DNA of 64,000 bases from Pseudomonas sp. St316 (GCF_018325905.1 NZ_AP021901.1:5456001-5520000); one strand, 5' to 3'. Shown: positions 44,714 to 53,163, counted from the stretch's first letter. A program made the numbers and translations. The notes: generated by a model not told the origin, from the sequence alone.

Positions 44714-45913
44714 ATGTCGCTTACTGCCAAACCCCTTGCCGGCGTCAAAGTCATCGAACTCGGCACCTTGATCGCCGGGCCCTTCGCCTCGCGTATCTGC
44801 GGTGAATTCGGTGCCGAAGTCATCAAGGTCGAGTCGCCCGACGGCGGTGATCCCCTGCGCAAGTGGCGCAAGCTGTACGAAGGCACCTCGTTGTGGTGGT
44901 TCGTACAGGCACGCAACAAGAAATCCCTGACCTTGAACCTCAAGCACCCCGAAGGCCTGGCGATTCTGAAAAAGCTGATCGGCGAAGCCGATATCCTGAT
45001 CGAGAATTTTCGCCCCGGCGTACTGGAAAAGCTCGGCCTGGGCTGGGATGTCCTGCACGCACTGAACCCGAAACTGGTGATGGTGCGGCTTTCGGGCTTC
45101 GGCCAGACCGGGCCGATGAAAGATCAGCCGGGGTTTGGCGCGGTGGGCGAGTCCATGGGCGGCCTGCGCTACATCACCGGGTTCGAGGACCGTCCGCCGG
45201 TGCGCACCGGGATTTCCATCGGAGACTCCATCGCCGCCCTCTGGGGCGTGATCGGCGCCTTGATGGCCCTGCGTCACCGCGAGGTCAATGGCGGAACCGG
45301 GCAAGTGGTGGACGTGGCCTTGTACGAGGCGATTTTCGCCATGATGGAAAGCATGGTGCCGGAGTTCGACGTGTTCGGTTTCATCCGTGAGCGCACCGGC
45401 AACATCATGCCCGGCATCACCCCCTCGTCCATCCACACCAGCGCCGATGGCAAGCACGTGCAGATTGGCGCCAACGGCGACGCAATCTTCAAGCGTTTCA
45501 TGCAGATCATTGGCCGCGACGACCTGGCCAATGACCCGCAACTGGCCAGCAACGATGGGCGTGACAGCCGCCGCGACGAGCTGTACGGCGTCATCGATCG
45601 CTGGGTCAACGCGCTGCCGCTCGATAGCGTGATCGACCAATTGAACCAGGCCGGAGTGCCGGCCAGTCGGATCTTCAGCGCCGAGGATATGTTCAGCGAC
45701 CCGCAGTTCCTCGCCCGTGAAATGTTCCTGCAAGCCAAATTGCCCGACGGCAAGGCGTTCAAGATGCCGGGGATCGTACCGAAACTCTCCGACACCCCGG
45801 GCACCTCCGAATGGGTCGGGCCGGCGCTGGGCGAACACAACGCCCAAGTGCTCGGCGAGCTTGGCTACGACGCACAGCAGATCGCCAAATTGCGCAGCGA
45901 CGGCGCCATTTGA
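44714..45913 (+). CDS. CaiB/BaiF class III CoA-transferase
   Basis: The protein is 399 residues from the ATG at 44714. Class III CoA-transferases move CoA between carboxylic acids through an aspartyl anhydride. The N-terminal signature GVKVIELGTLIAGPFASRIC, the GAEVIKVESPDGGD segment and the catalytic Asp171 in GISIGDSIAALWG are present. ENFRPGVLEKLGLG fits the family. The acyl substrate is not deducible: no acyl-CoA dehydrogenase or other partner is adjacent, and the gene is followed by about 1 kb of repeats. Confidence 0.92.
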   Translation: MSLTAKPLAGVKVIELGTLIAGPFASRICGEFGAEVIKVESPDGGDPLRKWRKLYEGTSLWWFVQARNKKSLTLNLKHPEGLAILKKLIGEADILIENFRPGVLEKLGLGWDVLHALNPKLVMVRLSGFGQTGPMKDQPGFGAVGESMGGLRYITGFEDRPPVRTGISIGDSIAALWGVIGALMALRHREVNGGTGQVVDVALYEAIFAMMESMVPEFDVFGFIRERTGNIMPGITPSSIHTSADGKHVQIGANGDAIFKRFMQIIGRDDLANDPQLASNDGRDSRRDELYGVIDRWVNALPLDSVIDQLNQAGVPASRIFSAEDMFSDPQFLAREMFLQAKLPDGKAFKMPGIVPKLSDTPGTSEWVGPALGEHNAQVLGELGYDAQQIAKLRSDGAI

Positions 45914-45946
45914 CGCTCCGTAGGGGCCAGTCACCGAAGATCAAAC

Positions 45947-46036
45947 TGTGGGGGCGAGCTTGCTCGCGATAGCGTCGGCTCAGCCGACTTGATGTTGACT
46001 GGCACACCGCAATCGCGAGCAAGCTCGCTCCCACAT
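45947..46036. repeat. REP pair (BIME), class 1
   Basis: CTGTGGGGGCGAGCTTGCTCGCGATAGCG faces AATCGCGAGCAAGCTCGCTCCCACA. The left copy has GGGGGC instead of GGGAGC. It borders the tandem array. Confidence 0.85.
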
Positions 46037-46061
46037 TAGGATTGGTTTCACCCGGGAGAAT

Positions 46062-46325
46062 CAGGCCAGCTGTAAGGCCGCCTTCGCGAGCAGGCTCGCT
46101 CCCACAGTTGGATGGGGTACAGCCTAGAGAGACAGGTCGGCTATAAGGCCGCCTCGCGAGCAAGCTTTGCTCCCACAGATCTGATGGGTGTATGACCGGG
46201 AGAGACAGGCCGGCTATAAGGCCGCCTCGCGAGCAAGCTTTGCTCCCACAGATCTGATGGGTGTATGACCGGGAGAGACAGGTCGGATATAAGGCCGCCT
46301 CGCGAGCAAGCTTTGCTCCCACAGG
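46062..46325. repeat. Tandem array of REP-containing units, period about 73 bp
   Basis: Units begin at 46062, 46133, 46206 and 46279, with offsets of 71, 73 and 73 bp. Each contains CAGG(T/C)CGG-like sequence, TAAGGCCGCC, then one REP in a single orientation (TCGCGAGCAAGCTTTGCTCCCACAG) and, except the last, a tail GATGGGTGTATGACCGGGAGAGA. The second and third units are almost identical; the first is diverged. Such head-to-tail REP arrays are less usual here than facing pairs. Confidence 0.9.
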
Positions 46326-46348
46326 AAGAACGCGGTCTGATCAAGAAC

Positions 46349-46707
46349 CAGGTCGGCTGTCAGGCCGCCTCGCGGTGGACGTTGATCTCGGCGCCCCGTT
46401 AACCACGCTGGCCGAACGCAGGCATTGTGGAGTGGGCATCCCGGCATGGATGCCGGGATAGCCGCGCTGGGCCATGGAGGGCCCTTCGCGGCGGGCCCAC
46501 GGAGCAATGCCGGAGTGAGGGCATGCCGAGCCTAGGCGAGGCACCAAGTGGTGGGGCATGAGCGTTTTGCTTACTTTTGACTGGGCCGGCTTCCGGGCTT
46601 CTCAAAAGTGAGCCGCCGTAAGGGCGGAACCCTAAGCAGCCGTTACCGCAGCAATGGATATATACCCGACCATCAGGCCGCCATCGCGAGCAAACTCGCT
46701 CCCACAA
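46349..46707. repeat. Hairpin-rich element apparently inserted in a REP unit
   Basis: The array motif CAGGTCGGCTGTCAGGCCGCC breaks off at about 46375 and resumes near 46668 with CATCAGGCCGCCATCGCGAGCAAACTCGCTCCCACA. The roughly 290 bp between contain several hairpins: GGCATCCCGGC/GCCGGGATAGCC near 46437-46464, GGGCCC-type arms near 46480-46500, and ACTTTTGA/TCAAAAGT near 46574-46610. From memory very similar sequence recurs in other fluorescent Pseudomonas genomes, where it is often misannotated as short hypothetical genes. Confidence 0.55.
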
Positions 46708-46754
46708 AGATTCCAGCGCCTGACAGAACGCGTTAAAAACGTAAAAGCCAGGCA

Positions 46755-46795
46755 AAAAGAAACCCCGAGAAGTGGGGAGACGACTCGGGGTTAAA
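46755..46795 (-). terminator. Probable terminator of the DUF3509 gene
   Basis: AACCCCGAG (46761-46769) and CTCGGGGTT (46784-46792) form a 9-bp stem. Read on the minus strand it is followed by TCTTTTTG. It lies about 115 bp past the DUF3509 stop codon. Confidence 0.65.
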
Positions 46796-46908
46796 CGTGA
46801 CCATTCAGGGTCCGTACAACAAGCGACAAGCACCGGAGCACAATGCTTGCTCTTGTTGGTAAAGGGTCTGACTCCTCAGGAGGTAGGAAGGTTCCCACAA
46901 ACCCCCAG

Positions 46909-47196
46909 TCAATTCGCCCCGACCATGACCTTGTCGCGCGCCAGATTGCGCAGCGCCGCAATCACACAGGGCTCCAGGCGGCCCTCGGCAATCAACACAT
47001 CGCGATGCAGGCCATCGACCACATCCGTCAACTGACGCTTGTCGGTCAACTGGGCCTGATTGAACACTCGCTCGACCATGATGGCCCCGGAGGCATTCTT
47101 CAGCGTCACCAGGCATTCGCCCTTGGCGCCGGAGGGAGTCAGCGTGACCTGATACGGGCTCAAAGCCTCACCCAGCAATAGGCTGATACTTTCCAT
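46909..47196 (-). CDS. DUF3509 domain-containing protein
   Basis: The protein is 95 residues from the ATG at 47196, which is preceded by AAGGGTGAG; the frame is open further upstream but without coding character. It is a small soluble protein of the Pseudomonas-specific DUF3509 family. Recognised segments are MESISLLLGEALSPYQVTLT, ECLVTLKNASGAIMVERVF and DVVDGLHRDVLIAEGRLEP. Function is unknown. It is probably monocistronic, with a terminator at 46755-46795. Confidence 0.88.
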   Translation of the reverse strand: MESISLLLGEALSPYQVTLTPSGAKGECLVTLKNASGAIMVERVFNQAQLTDKRQLTDVVDGLHRDVLIAEGRLEPCVIAALRNLARDKVMVGAN

Positions 47197-47380
47197 TCGC
47201 TCACCCTTCAATAGTCCGAAAACAACTGCATGTTCACAGTCAGTGACCGTGGGCCGCAGCAGAAAGTTCGCCAGCGCACCGAACCGGCACGCCTTGAACC
47301 TGTTCAACCGAGCATGCGCGCCCAATATGACAGGCAAACAACCGCCTTATCTTGAAGCCTTGGCGTGGTGACGGTCGGCG

Positions 47381-48751
47381 TCAGGCCATCAACTTGTCGC
47401 AACGGCGCCACCGACGCCTGGCATCGGTCCAGCCCCCCAGAATGCCGCGCAACTGCCCGTCGGCCCCATAGAAGGGCACCGACCAATGATAGATTTCCCG
47501 CAAGCCGCTGCTGAACATCAATTGCCGGTCGACGAACCGCGACTGGCCGGTGCGCAATTGCTCCATTGCCTCCCCATGGAGCAACTCGGCGGTGGCCGGT
47601 GGGAATGCCCCGGAGTCCGTCAGCCGCATGCCCCGCAGCTTTTCAAAGCGGGTCGCGAACTGGTCCTCGTAGCTTTTGTTGCACATGATCAGGCGCCCTT
47701 CCAGATCCTGGATAAAAATCGGGTCGGGAATGGCATCCATCAGGGCCCGTTGGAGCATCAACTGGTCCTTGAGGATCGCCTCGGCCTTGAGGCGCTGGTC
47801 AATCTGTATCTGCAGACGGCGGTTCCATAGCAGGGACAGGAGGCTGAACACCACGACCACGGTCACGCACCAGTACCCCCAGCGGGACAACCGCTCCCAG
47901 GTCGATGGCACCTGTACGGGTGTGACGCCGGCCATCCATTTGGAACGCAGCGCGCGCATGTCCTTGGCCGGGAAGGCCTCCAGGGCTTTGTTCAAGATGC
48001 TCAGCAGCACGGTCAGGTCCTGGCGTACCGCAAGGTAATCGGGTTCCCACTTGCCCTCAAGGCCCCTTCCTACCTGCAGTTGTCCCGCCGGATAGAGATG
48101 CACCCCGGTTTCATTTTCGATGGTGGCATAGGCTTCCCGACTCTCAACCAATGCCCGCGCCTCGCCATAGGTCTTGGTCGTGCGCAATTTGATAGCCGGG
48201 TAGTCGCGCCTGATCCCCGCTTCCAAGGCGTGCCGCGCTGGCAACGCCAGGACCTTCCCTTCCAGTTGTTCCAGCGAATGGAGGATCGACTCCCCGTCAC
48301 GACCGACGAATACCCAGCCCGAGCCGCCGAATGCGTGGCTAAAACTCAGGAAATCCCGGCGTTCGTCATTCATCGCCAAGAGGGTCGTCATATCGGCTTC
48401 GCCGTTTTCCAGCATCGTCAGCAACTCACCGGGGGAGAACGACTCCCGGTGTACGAACTCAAGGCCGGTCATTTGCGTAATACGCTGGAGAATGTCGTGG
48501 TTCAGGCCGTTCCACTGCCCCAGTTCATTCTTGAACAGGTACAGCGGAAACTGCATCGTGGCCACGATGACTCGGGGGTTCTCCTTGATCCACTTCAACT
48601 CCTGCGCATCCAGCACCAGCCGTTCGCCAGGATTGAACGACGGCGTTTCGAAAGCCGCCAACTGCGCCGCGTTGCCCTCCTGCGCCCAGTACATCAGGGC
48701 CAGGCTCATGACCCAGCCCAGGGCTGGTTTGCCTTTGCTATAAAACGACAT
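47381..48751 (-). CDS. Substrate-binding/PAS sensor protein without a kinase domain (BvgS/EvgS-like N-terminus)
   Basis: The protein is 456 residues from the ATG at 48751, with AAGGA at 7-nt spacing. The order is a signal peptide (ALGWVMSLALMYWAQEGNAA), one periplasmic Venus-flytrap domain (ENPRVIVATMQFPLYLFKNE, GEADMTTLLAMNDERRDFLS), and a membrane span (YWCVTVVVVFSLLSLLW). A PAS domain follows (AIPDPIFIQDLEGRLIMCNK to GILGGWTDARRR). In BvgS-like hybrid kinases the PAS leads directly into an HK domain. Here the protein ends 14 residues after GGWTD, and no kinase sequence follows in any frame. It may be a truncated kinase or an independent sensor. Confidence 0.85.
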   Translation of the reverse strand: MSFYSKGKPALGWVMSLALMYWAQEGNAAQLAAFETPSFNPGERLVLDAQELKWIKENPRVIVATMQFPLYLFKNELGQWNGLNHDILQRITQMTGLEFVHRESFSPGELLTMLENGEADMTTLLAMNDERRDFLSFSHAFGGSGWVFVGRDGESILHSLEQLEGKVLALPARHALEAGIRRDYPAIKLRTTKTYGEARALVESREAYATIENETGVHLYPAGQLQVGRGLEGKWEPDYLAVRQDLTVLLSILNKALEAFPAKDMRALRSKWMAGVTPVQVPSTWERLSRWGYWCVTVVVVFSLLSLLWNRRLQIQIDQRLKAEAILKDQLMLQRALMDAIPDPIFIQDLEGRLIMCNKSYEDQFATRFEKLRGMRLTDSGAFPPATAELLHGEAMEQLRTGQSRFVDRQLMFSSGLREIYHWSVPFYGADGQLRGILGGWTDARRRWRRCDKLMA

Positions 48752-48826
48752 CTGCATTTCCTTCGAGATGACTCGCCCGTCCCTCCAAGGGCGAAAACCC
48801 GACCAGTTTGGCATGCAGAAACAAGA

Positions 48827-48848
48827 AAGCCCGTCAGGAGACGGGCTT
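48827..48848 (-). terminator. Probable terminator of thrC
   Basis: AAGCCCGTC (48827-48835) pairs with GACGGGCTT (48840-48848) across a four-base loop. On the minus strand it is followed by TCTTGTTTC. It begins about 24 bp past the thrC stop. Confidence 0.8.
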
Positions 48849-48871
48849 CAAAATGTGACAGGTTTGCGCGG

Positions 48872-50281
48872 TCAGAGTGGCTTGCCGCGGTTGCCATGCT
48901 GACTGACAAAGGCCTGCACGGCCTTCAAGTCGTTGGGCAACACGGTGCAACGCTCATCTCGTTCAAACAAATCAGAAAGATGTGCAGGGAGCTCAAGTGC
49001 TTTTCCTACACCGGCTTTCTCCACGGCATCCGGGAACTTGACCGGGTGAGCCGTGCCCAGGATTACCATCGGGATATCCAGGCTGCGACGGCATTCACGG
49101 GCGGCCCTGACGCCAATGGCCGTGTGCGGATCGAGCAGCTCACCGCTCTGCTCGAACACCTCGGCGATGGTTTCGCAAGTCTGCTCATCGTCTACGGCCA
49201 GGGAGTCGAACAACTTGCGGGCTTCGGTCCAGCGCTCGGGCTCGACGCTGAAACCGCCGCCCTGACGGAAGCTATCCATCAGGCCGGCAATCGCCGCACC
49301 ATTGCGACCGTGCAGGTCGAACAGCAGGCGTTCGAAGTTCGACGACACCATGATGTCCATCGAAGGCGACAGCGTGGCGTGCAGGGTTTCCTTGACGTAC
49401 TGGTTGCCGCTCATGAAGCGGTGCAGGATGTCGTTGCGGTTGGTGGCGACGATCAATTGGTTGATCGGCAGGCCCATGTTGCGCGCCAGGTAGCCGGCAA
49501 AGATATCGCCGAAGTTGCCGGTCGGCACCGAGAACGACACGGAGCGGGCGGGGCCGCCCAATTGCAGGGCCGCGTGGAAGTAATAAACGATCTGGGCCAT
49601 GATCCGCGCCCAGTTGATCGAGTTCACCGCCACCAGCCGCGTGCCCTTGAGGAAGCTCTGGTCGGCGAAGCTGGCCTTGACCATTTCCTGGCAGTCATCG
49701 AAGTTGCCTTCGATGGCGATGTTGTGAATGTTATCGCCGAAAATCGTCGTCATCTGCCGACGCTGCACTTCCGAGACCCGGTTGTGCGGGTGCAGGATGA
49801 AGATATCGACGTTTTCACAATGCTTGCAGCCTTCGATGGCCGCCGAACCGGTGTCGCCAGAGGTGGCACCGACGATCACCACACGCTCGCCACGCTTTTG
49901 CAGCACGTAGTCCAGCAGGCGACCGAGCAATTGCAGGGCGAAGTCCTTGAATGCCAGGGTGGGGCCGTGAAACAGCTCCATGACCCATTCGTTACCGTTG
50001 AGCTGACGCAGCGGTGCGATGGCATTGTGGGAAAAGACGCCATAGGTCTCTTCCAGGATCTTCTTGAAATCGGCGTCCGGGATACTGCCGGTGACGAACG
50101 GGCGCATGACCCGGAACGCCAGCTCGTGATACGGCAGGCCGGCCCAGGAAGCGATTTCTTCCTGGGTGAAGCGCGGCAGGTTTTCCGGCACGTAGAGACC
50201 GCCGTCCGTGGCCAAGCCGGCCAGCAGGACATCTTCGAAATTCAGGGCCGGTGCCTGGCCGCGGGTGCTGATATAGCGCAT
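48872..50281 (-). CDS. thrC: Threonine synthase
   Basis: The protein is 469 residues from the ATG at 50281 (MRYISTRGQAPALNFEDVLL). This PLP enzyme converts O-phosphohomoserine to threonine. The PLP lysine is in HGPTLAFKDFALQLLGRLL, and the phosphate-binding region includes VGATSGDTGSAAIEGC. VSFSVPTGNFGDIFAGYLAR also fits. Length agrees with the long (E. coli/Pseudomonas) threonine synthase class. It follows hom after about 100 bp, forming the hom-thrC unit for threonine synthesis. Confidence 0.98.
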   Translation of the reverse strand: MRYISTRGQAPALNFEDVLLAGLATDGGLYVPENLPRFTQEEIASWAGLPYHELAFRVMRPFVTGSIPDADFKKILEETYGVFSHNAIAPLRQLNGNEWVMELFHGPTLAFKDFALQLLGRLLDYVLQKRGERVVIVGATSGDTGSAAIEGCKHCENVDIFILHPHNRVSEVQRRQMTTIFGDNIHNIAIEGNFDDCQEMVKASFADQSFLKGTRLVAVNSINWARIMAQIVYYFHAALQLGGPARSVSFSVPTGNFGDIFAGYLARNMGLPINQLIVATNRNDILHRFMSGNQYVKETLHATLSPSMDIMVSSNFERLLFDLHGRNGAAIAGLMDSFRQGGGFSVEPERWTEARKLFDSLAVDDEQTCETIAEVFEQSGELLDPHTAIGVRAARECRRSLDIPMVILGTAHPVKFPDAVEKAGVGKALELPAHLSDLFERDERCTVLPNDLKAVQAFVSQHGNRGKPL

Positions 50282-50297
50282 GGGGCAAACCTTTGGT

Positions 50298-50383
50298 TTG
50301 AGCTTCAAGTTTCAAGCTTCAAGCTGCAAGTTCAAAGCGGTGTGCTTTTACCTGTCGCTTGCAGCTTGTCGCTTGCCGCTTGG
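50298..50383. repeat. Short inverted and direct repeats (AGCTTCAAG/CTTGCAGCTT) between hom and thrC
   Basis: This stretch contains imperfect direct copies of AAGCTTCAAG and related units. AAGCTGCAAG near 50319 is matched by CTTGCAGCTT near 50357, so the transcript can fold into a hairpin. Low-complexity repeats of this kind are common between Pseudomonas genes. No leader peptide rich in Thr or Ile was found, so attenuation is not supported. Confidence 0.6.
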
Positions 50384-51688
50384 TTAATTCAAATGTTCGA
50401 CGCGGATACGGACCACCGGGCCAACGACACCCTGTAGCGCTTCCAGCGCCGCAATCGCATCGTTGATGCGCTGCTCGACCACACGGTGGGTCAGCAGGAT
50501 CATCGGCACCAGGCCGTCGTGTTCCTCGACTTCCTTCTGCATGATCGACTCGATGTTGATGCCGCGTTCCGAGAGGATGCTCGCCACTTGGGCCAGCACG
50601 CCTGGATGGTCCTTGGCCTGGATGCGCAGGTAGTAGGAGCTTTCGCACGCCTCGATCGGAAGAATCGGGTGAGCCGACAACGAGTCCGGCTGGAAGGCCA
50701 GGTGTGGCACACGGTTTTCCGGGTCCGAAGTCATGGCGCGAACCACGTCCACCAGGTCGGCAATCACCGAAGAGGCCGTCGGTTCCATGCCCGCACCGGC
50801 GCCGTAGAACAACGTCGAGCCGGAGGCATCGCCGTTGACCATCACCGCGTTCATCACGCCGTTGACGTTGGCGATCAGGCGGTCGGCCGGGATCAAGGTC
50901 GGGTGCACGCGCAGCTCGATGCCGTTGGCGGTGCTGCGTGCCACGCCCAGGTGCTTGATGCGATAACCCAAGGCTTCGGCGTAGTTCACGTCAGCGGTGG
51001 TCAGCTTGGTGATGCCTTCGGTGTAGGCCTTGTCGAACTGCAACGGAATGCCGAACGCAATGGAGGCCAGGATCGTCAGCTTGTGCGCTGCGTCAATGCC
51101 TTCCACGTCGAACGTCGGATCAGCCTCTGCGTAGCCCAGGGCCTGGGCTTCAGCAAGCACGTCTTCGAAGGTGCGACCCTTCTCGCGCATCTCGGTGAGG
51201 ATGAAGTTGCCAGTGCCGTTGATGATCCCCGCGACCCAGTTGATGCGGTTGGCCGAGAGGCCTTCGCGGATCGCCTTGATCACCGGGATACCACCGGCCA
51301 CGGCGGCTTCGAAAGCCACGATCACGCCTTTCTCGCGGGCCTTGGCGAAAATCTCATTACCGTGAACAGCGATAAGCGCCTTGTTCGCGGTGACCACATG
51401 CTTGCCATTCTCGATGGCCTTGAGTACCAGCTCACGGGCAACGGTGTAGCCGCCGACCAGCTCTATGACGATGTCGATCTCAGGGTTCGTGGCCACTTCG
51501 AAGACATCGTTGGTAATCGCAATACCGGTCGTCTGGAACTGAGGCTTTGGCGTGCGCATGGCAATTTGTGCCACTTCGATCCCACGCCCGGCACGACGAG
51601 CAATTTCCTCGGCGTTGCGCTGAAGTACGTTGAAGGTGCCGCCACCGACGGTACCTAACCCACAGATGCCTACTTTGACCGGATTCAC
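50384..51688 (-). CDS. hom: Homoserine dehydrogenase
   Basis: The protein is 434 residues from the GTG at 51688, preceded by GGGGAG with 6-nt spacing. It reduces aspartate semialdehyde to homoserine with NAD(P)H. The Rossmann motif GICGLGTVGGGTFNVL is at the N-terminus, and the catalytic region includes EAAVAGGIPVIKAIREGL and NGTGNFILTEM. A C-terminal ACT domain follows (YYLRIQAKDHPGVLAQVASI), the expected site of threonine feedback control. thrC follows on the same strand. Confidence 0.98.
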   Translation of the reverse strand: MNPVKVGICGLGTVGGGTFNVLQRNAEEIARRAGRGIEVAQIAMRTPKPQFQTTGIAITNDVFEVATNPEIDIVIELVGGYTVARELVLKAIENGKHVVTANKALIAVHGNEIFAKAREKGVIVAFEAAVAGGIPVIKAIREGLSANRINWVAGIINGTGNFILTEMREKGRTFEDVLAEAQALGYAEADPTFDVEGIDAAHKLTILASIAFGIPLQFDKAYTEGITKLTTADVNYAEALGYRIKHLGVARSTANGIELRVHPTLIPADRLIANVNGVMNAVMVNGDASGSTLFYGAGAGMEPTASSVIADLVDVVRAMTSDPENRVPHLAFQPDSLSAHPILPIEACESSYYLRIQAKDHPGVLAQVASILSERGINIESIMQKEVEEHDGLVPMILLTHRVVEQRINDAIAALEALQGVVGPVVRIRVEHLN

Positions 51689-51820
51689 TCTTGACTCCCC
51701 ATGAAACGGCCGACGCAAGGTCGGCCGTGAAATACAGCCGCGCAGCAACGCGACTTTGTGTTTAACGGCCCGACGAAGGTTTTCGCCGAGCCGTGATCTT
51801 CAGAAGCGCAACGCCCGTGA

Positions 51821-52552
51821 TCATTTCGCGCCCAAGGCCAGTTTGGCGACTTGTGGCGCCGGCTGGTAGCCCGGAATCACCTGGCCGTCGGCCAAAACGA
51901 TGGCCGGCGTGCCGTTCACACCAATGGACTGGCCAAGGGCGAACTGCTTGGAAACCGGGTTCTCGCACTTGGCGGCCTTGATTTCCTTGCCATCGACCAT
52001 CTTGTCCATGGCCGCCTTCTTGTCCTTGGAGCACCAGACCGCCTGCAACTGCTCATCGCCCGGCGAACCCAGGCCCTGGCGCGGGAACGCGACGTAGCGC
52101 ACTTCGATGCCGCGCTTGTTCAGCTCCGGCACTTCGGCGTGCAGCTTGTGGCAATACGGGCAGGTGGTGTCGGTGAACACGGTGATGTGCGACTTGGTTT
52201 CGCCAATCGCCGGATAGACCACGGTTTCAGCGACTGGAATGCCGTTGATCAACTTGGAAATGCCCTGGCGCTCGGTCATCTCGGTGAGATTGACCGGCTT
52301 GCCGTCCTTGAGCTCGAACAGGTTGCCCTGGACGATGTACTGACCGTCGGCGCTGGCGTAAAGCACGCGGCTGCCCTTGAGCTTGATCTCATACAGGCCG
52401 GCCATGGGACTGGCCGAGATGGTTTCGATCGGCACGTCGAGCTGAAGGTTTTCCAGGCTCTTGCGGATAGCCTTGTCGGCCGCATCGTCGGCGATGGCAA
52501 AGGTACTGGCCAACGCAATGGCGGCGGCGGTGAACATCTGGATCAAACGCAT
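51821..52552 (-). CDS. dsbC: Periplasmic thiol:disulfide isomerase DsbC
   Basis: The protein is 243 residues from the ATG at 52552. It has a signal peptide (LIQMFTAAAIALASTFAIA), an N-terminal dimerisation domain (LENLQLDVPIETISASPMAG), and a thioredoxin fold with the active site TCPYC in FTDTTCPYCHKLHAEV. The cis-proline loop is VNGTPAIVLADG. It isomerises wrong disulfides in periplasmic proteins. hom lies downstream on the same strand after 132 bp. Upstream, toward the xerD remnant, lies a REP pair. Confidence 0.96.
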   Translation of the reverse strand: MRLIQMFTAAAIALASTFAIADDAADKAIRKSLENLQLDVPIETISASPMAGLYEIKLKGSRVLYASADGQYIVQGNLFELKDGKPVNLTEMTERQGISKLINGIPVAETVVYPAIGETKSHITVFTDTTCPYCHKLHAEVPELNKRGIEVRYVAFPRQGLGSPGDEQLQAVWCSKDKKAAMDKMVDGKEIKAAKCENPVSKQFALGQSIGVNGTPAIVLADGQVIPGYQPAPQVAKLALGAK

Positions 52553-52699
52553 GGGAACTCCTGAGGCGAACAAATGAGACGGGAAACGCCGACCCGCAGA
52601 TTCGGGTTCCAACCGCCCACTGTGCAAACCGACAAAGCCTACCACATAAGGCCCGCGTGACCGAATGCCGCTGACGCAAGACGCTGGTGGAGGCTTTTC

Positions 52700-52835
52700 T
52701 GTGGGAACTGGACTGTGGGAGCTGACCTGTGGGAGCAAGGCTTGCCCGCGATGAACGATAACGCGGTTCAGTTTTCACACCGAGGCGCGGCCATCGCGGG
52801 CAAGCCTTGCTCCCACAGGTCTTGCTCCCACAGGG
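52700..52835. repeat. REP pair with extra outer copies, class 1
   Basis: The central pair is ACCTGTGGGAGCAAGGCTTGCCCGCGATG facing CCATCGCGGGCAAGCCTTGCTCCCACAGGT (52725-52820). It is bordered by additional CTGTGGGA- and TCCCACAG-type half copies on each side. It lies between dsbC and the xerD 3' remnant, the ancestral dsbC-xerD gap. Confidence 0.88.
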
Positions 52836-52843
52836 GATTTCAT

Positions 52844-53035
52844 TCAGCCGCGCGGATGGTGCTTGGCGTGCAGGTCCCGCAGCCGTGCCCGGGCCACATG
52901 GGTGTAGATCTGGGTGGTGGACAGGTCGCTATGGCCGAGCAACATCTGCACCACTCGCAAGTCGGCGCCGTGGTTGAGCAGGTGCGTGGCGAAGGCATGG
53001 CGCAAGGTGTGGGGCGAGAGGGATTTATTGGTCCC
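52844..53035 (-). pseudogene. 3' remnant of xerD (second copy of the last ~62 codons)
   Basis: On the minus strand this encodes the last part of XerD ([56 protein letters not shown] and stop). It lacks the first 236 residues and any start. Compared by eye with the complete xerD at 54096-54287 it differs at about 16 of 192 positions, with the differences crowded at the extreme 3' end and a few elsewhere. It keeps the REP pair and dsbC next to it, so it is probably the original end of the chromosomal gene, displaced by an insertion. Confidence 0.9.
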
Positions 53036-53140
53036 CTCCTGCGCGGCCGCCCCCGTAAGCGCTGCCGGCAGTTGCTGACGACAAGAGCTATCACGCCGAA
53101 GCTCTGCGCCACTATTGTGATCGCTACCGAAAGCAATATT
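53036..53140 (+). pseudogene. Relic of an IS5-family transposase
   Basis: In one plus-strand frame the sequence reads [13 protein letters not shown]. After a one-base shift it continues as [20 protein letters not shown]. This matches the order [33 protein letters not shown] that I remember from IS5-type transposases of Pseudomonas. Only about 35 codons remain, with no terminal repeats or start. It abuts the xerD remnant directly on its left and the lectin gene on its right. Confidence 0.55.
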
Positions 53141-53163
53141 ACCTTTCGTACACTGCCCAGCTC

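Larger units (their letters stand above)
45914..46908. other. Gene-free 1-kb repeat region
   Basis: Between the CoA-transferase and the DUF3509 gene there is no supported gene. The stretch holds a REP pair (45947-46036), a tandem single-orientation REP array (46062-46325), a hairpin-rich element (46375-46665), a further single REP (46676-46707), and a terminator (46755-46795). Several short ORFs cross the repeats but have no coding character. Confidence 0.8.

Noticed and set aside
44567..45934. Long open frame on the minus strand continuing upstream from yaeQ
   Set aside because: It is antisense to the CoA-transferase gene, whose protein is clearly recognisable. High GC leaves the opposite frame free of stops. 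yaeQ starts at the ATG at 44566.
46062..46325. CRISPR-like regular repeat spacing
   Set aside because: The 71-73-bp units are repeated over their whole length, so there are no unique spacers, and the repeated part contains a REP. No cas genes are present.
46141..46833. Several short open frames in the repeat region
   Set aside because: They consist of REP and hairpin sequence in different frames, without RBS or domain features.
50282..50383. Possible thr attenuator between hom and thrC
   Set aside because: The hairpin-forming repeats are not accompanied by a leader peptide with Thr or Ile codons.
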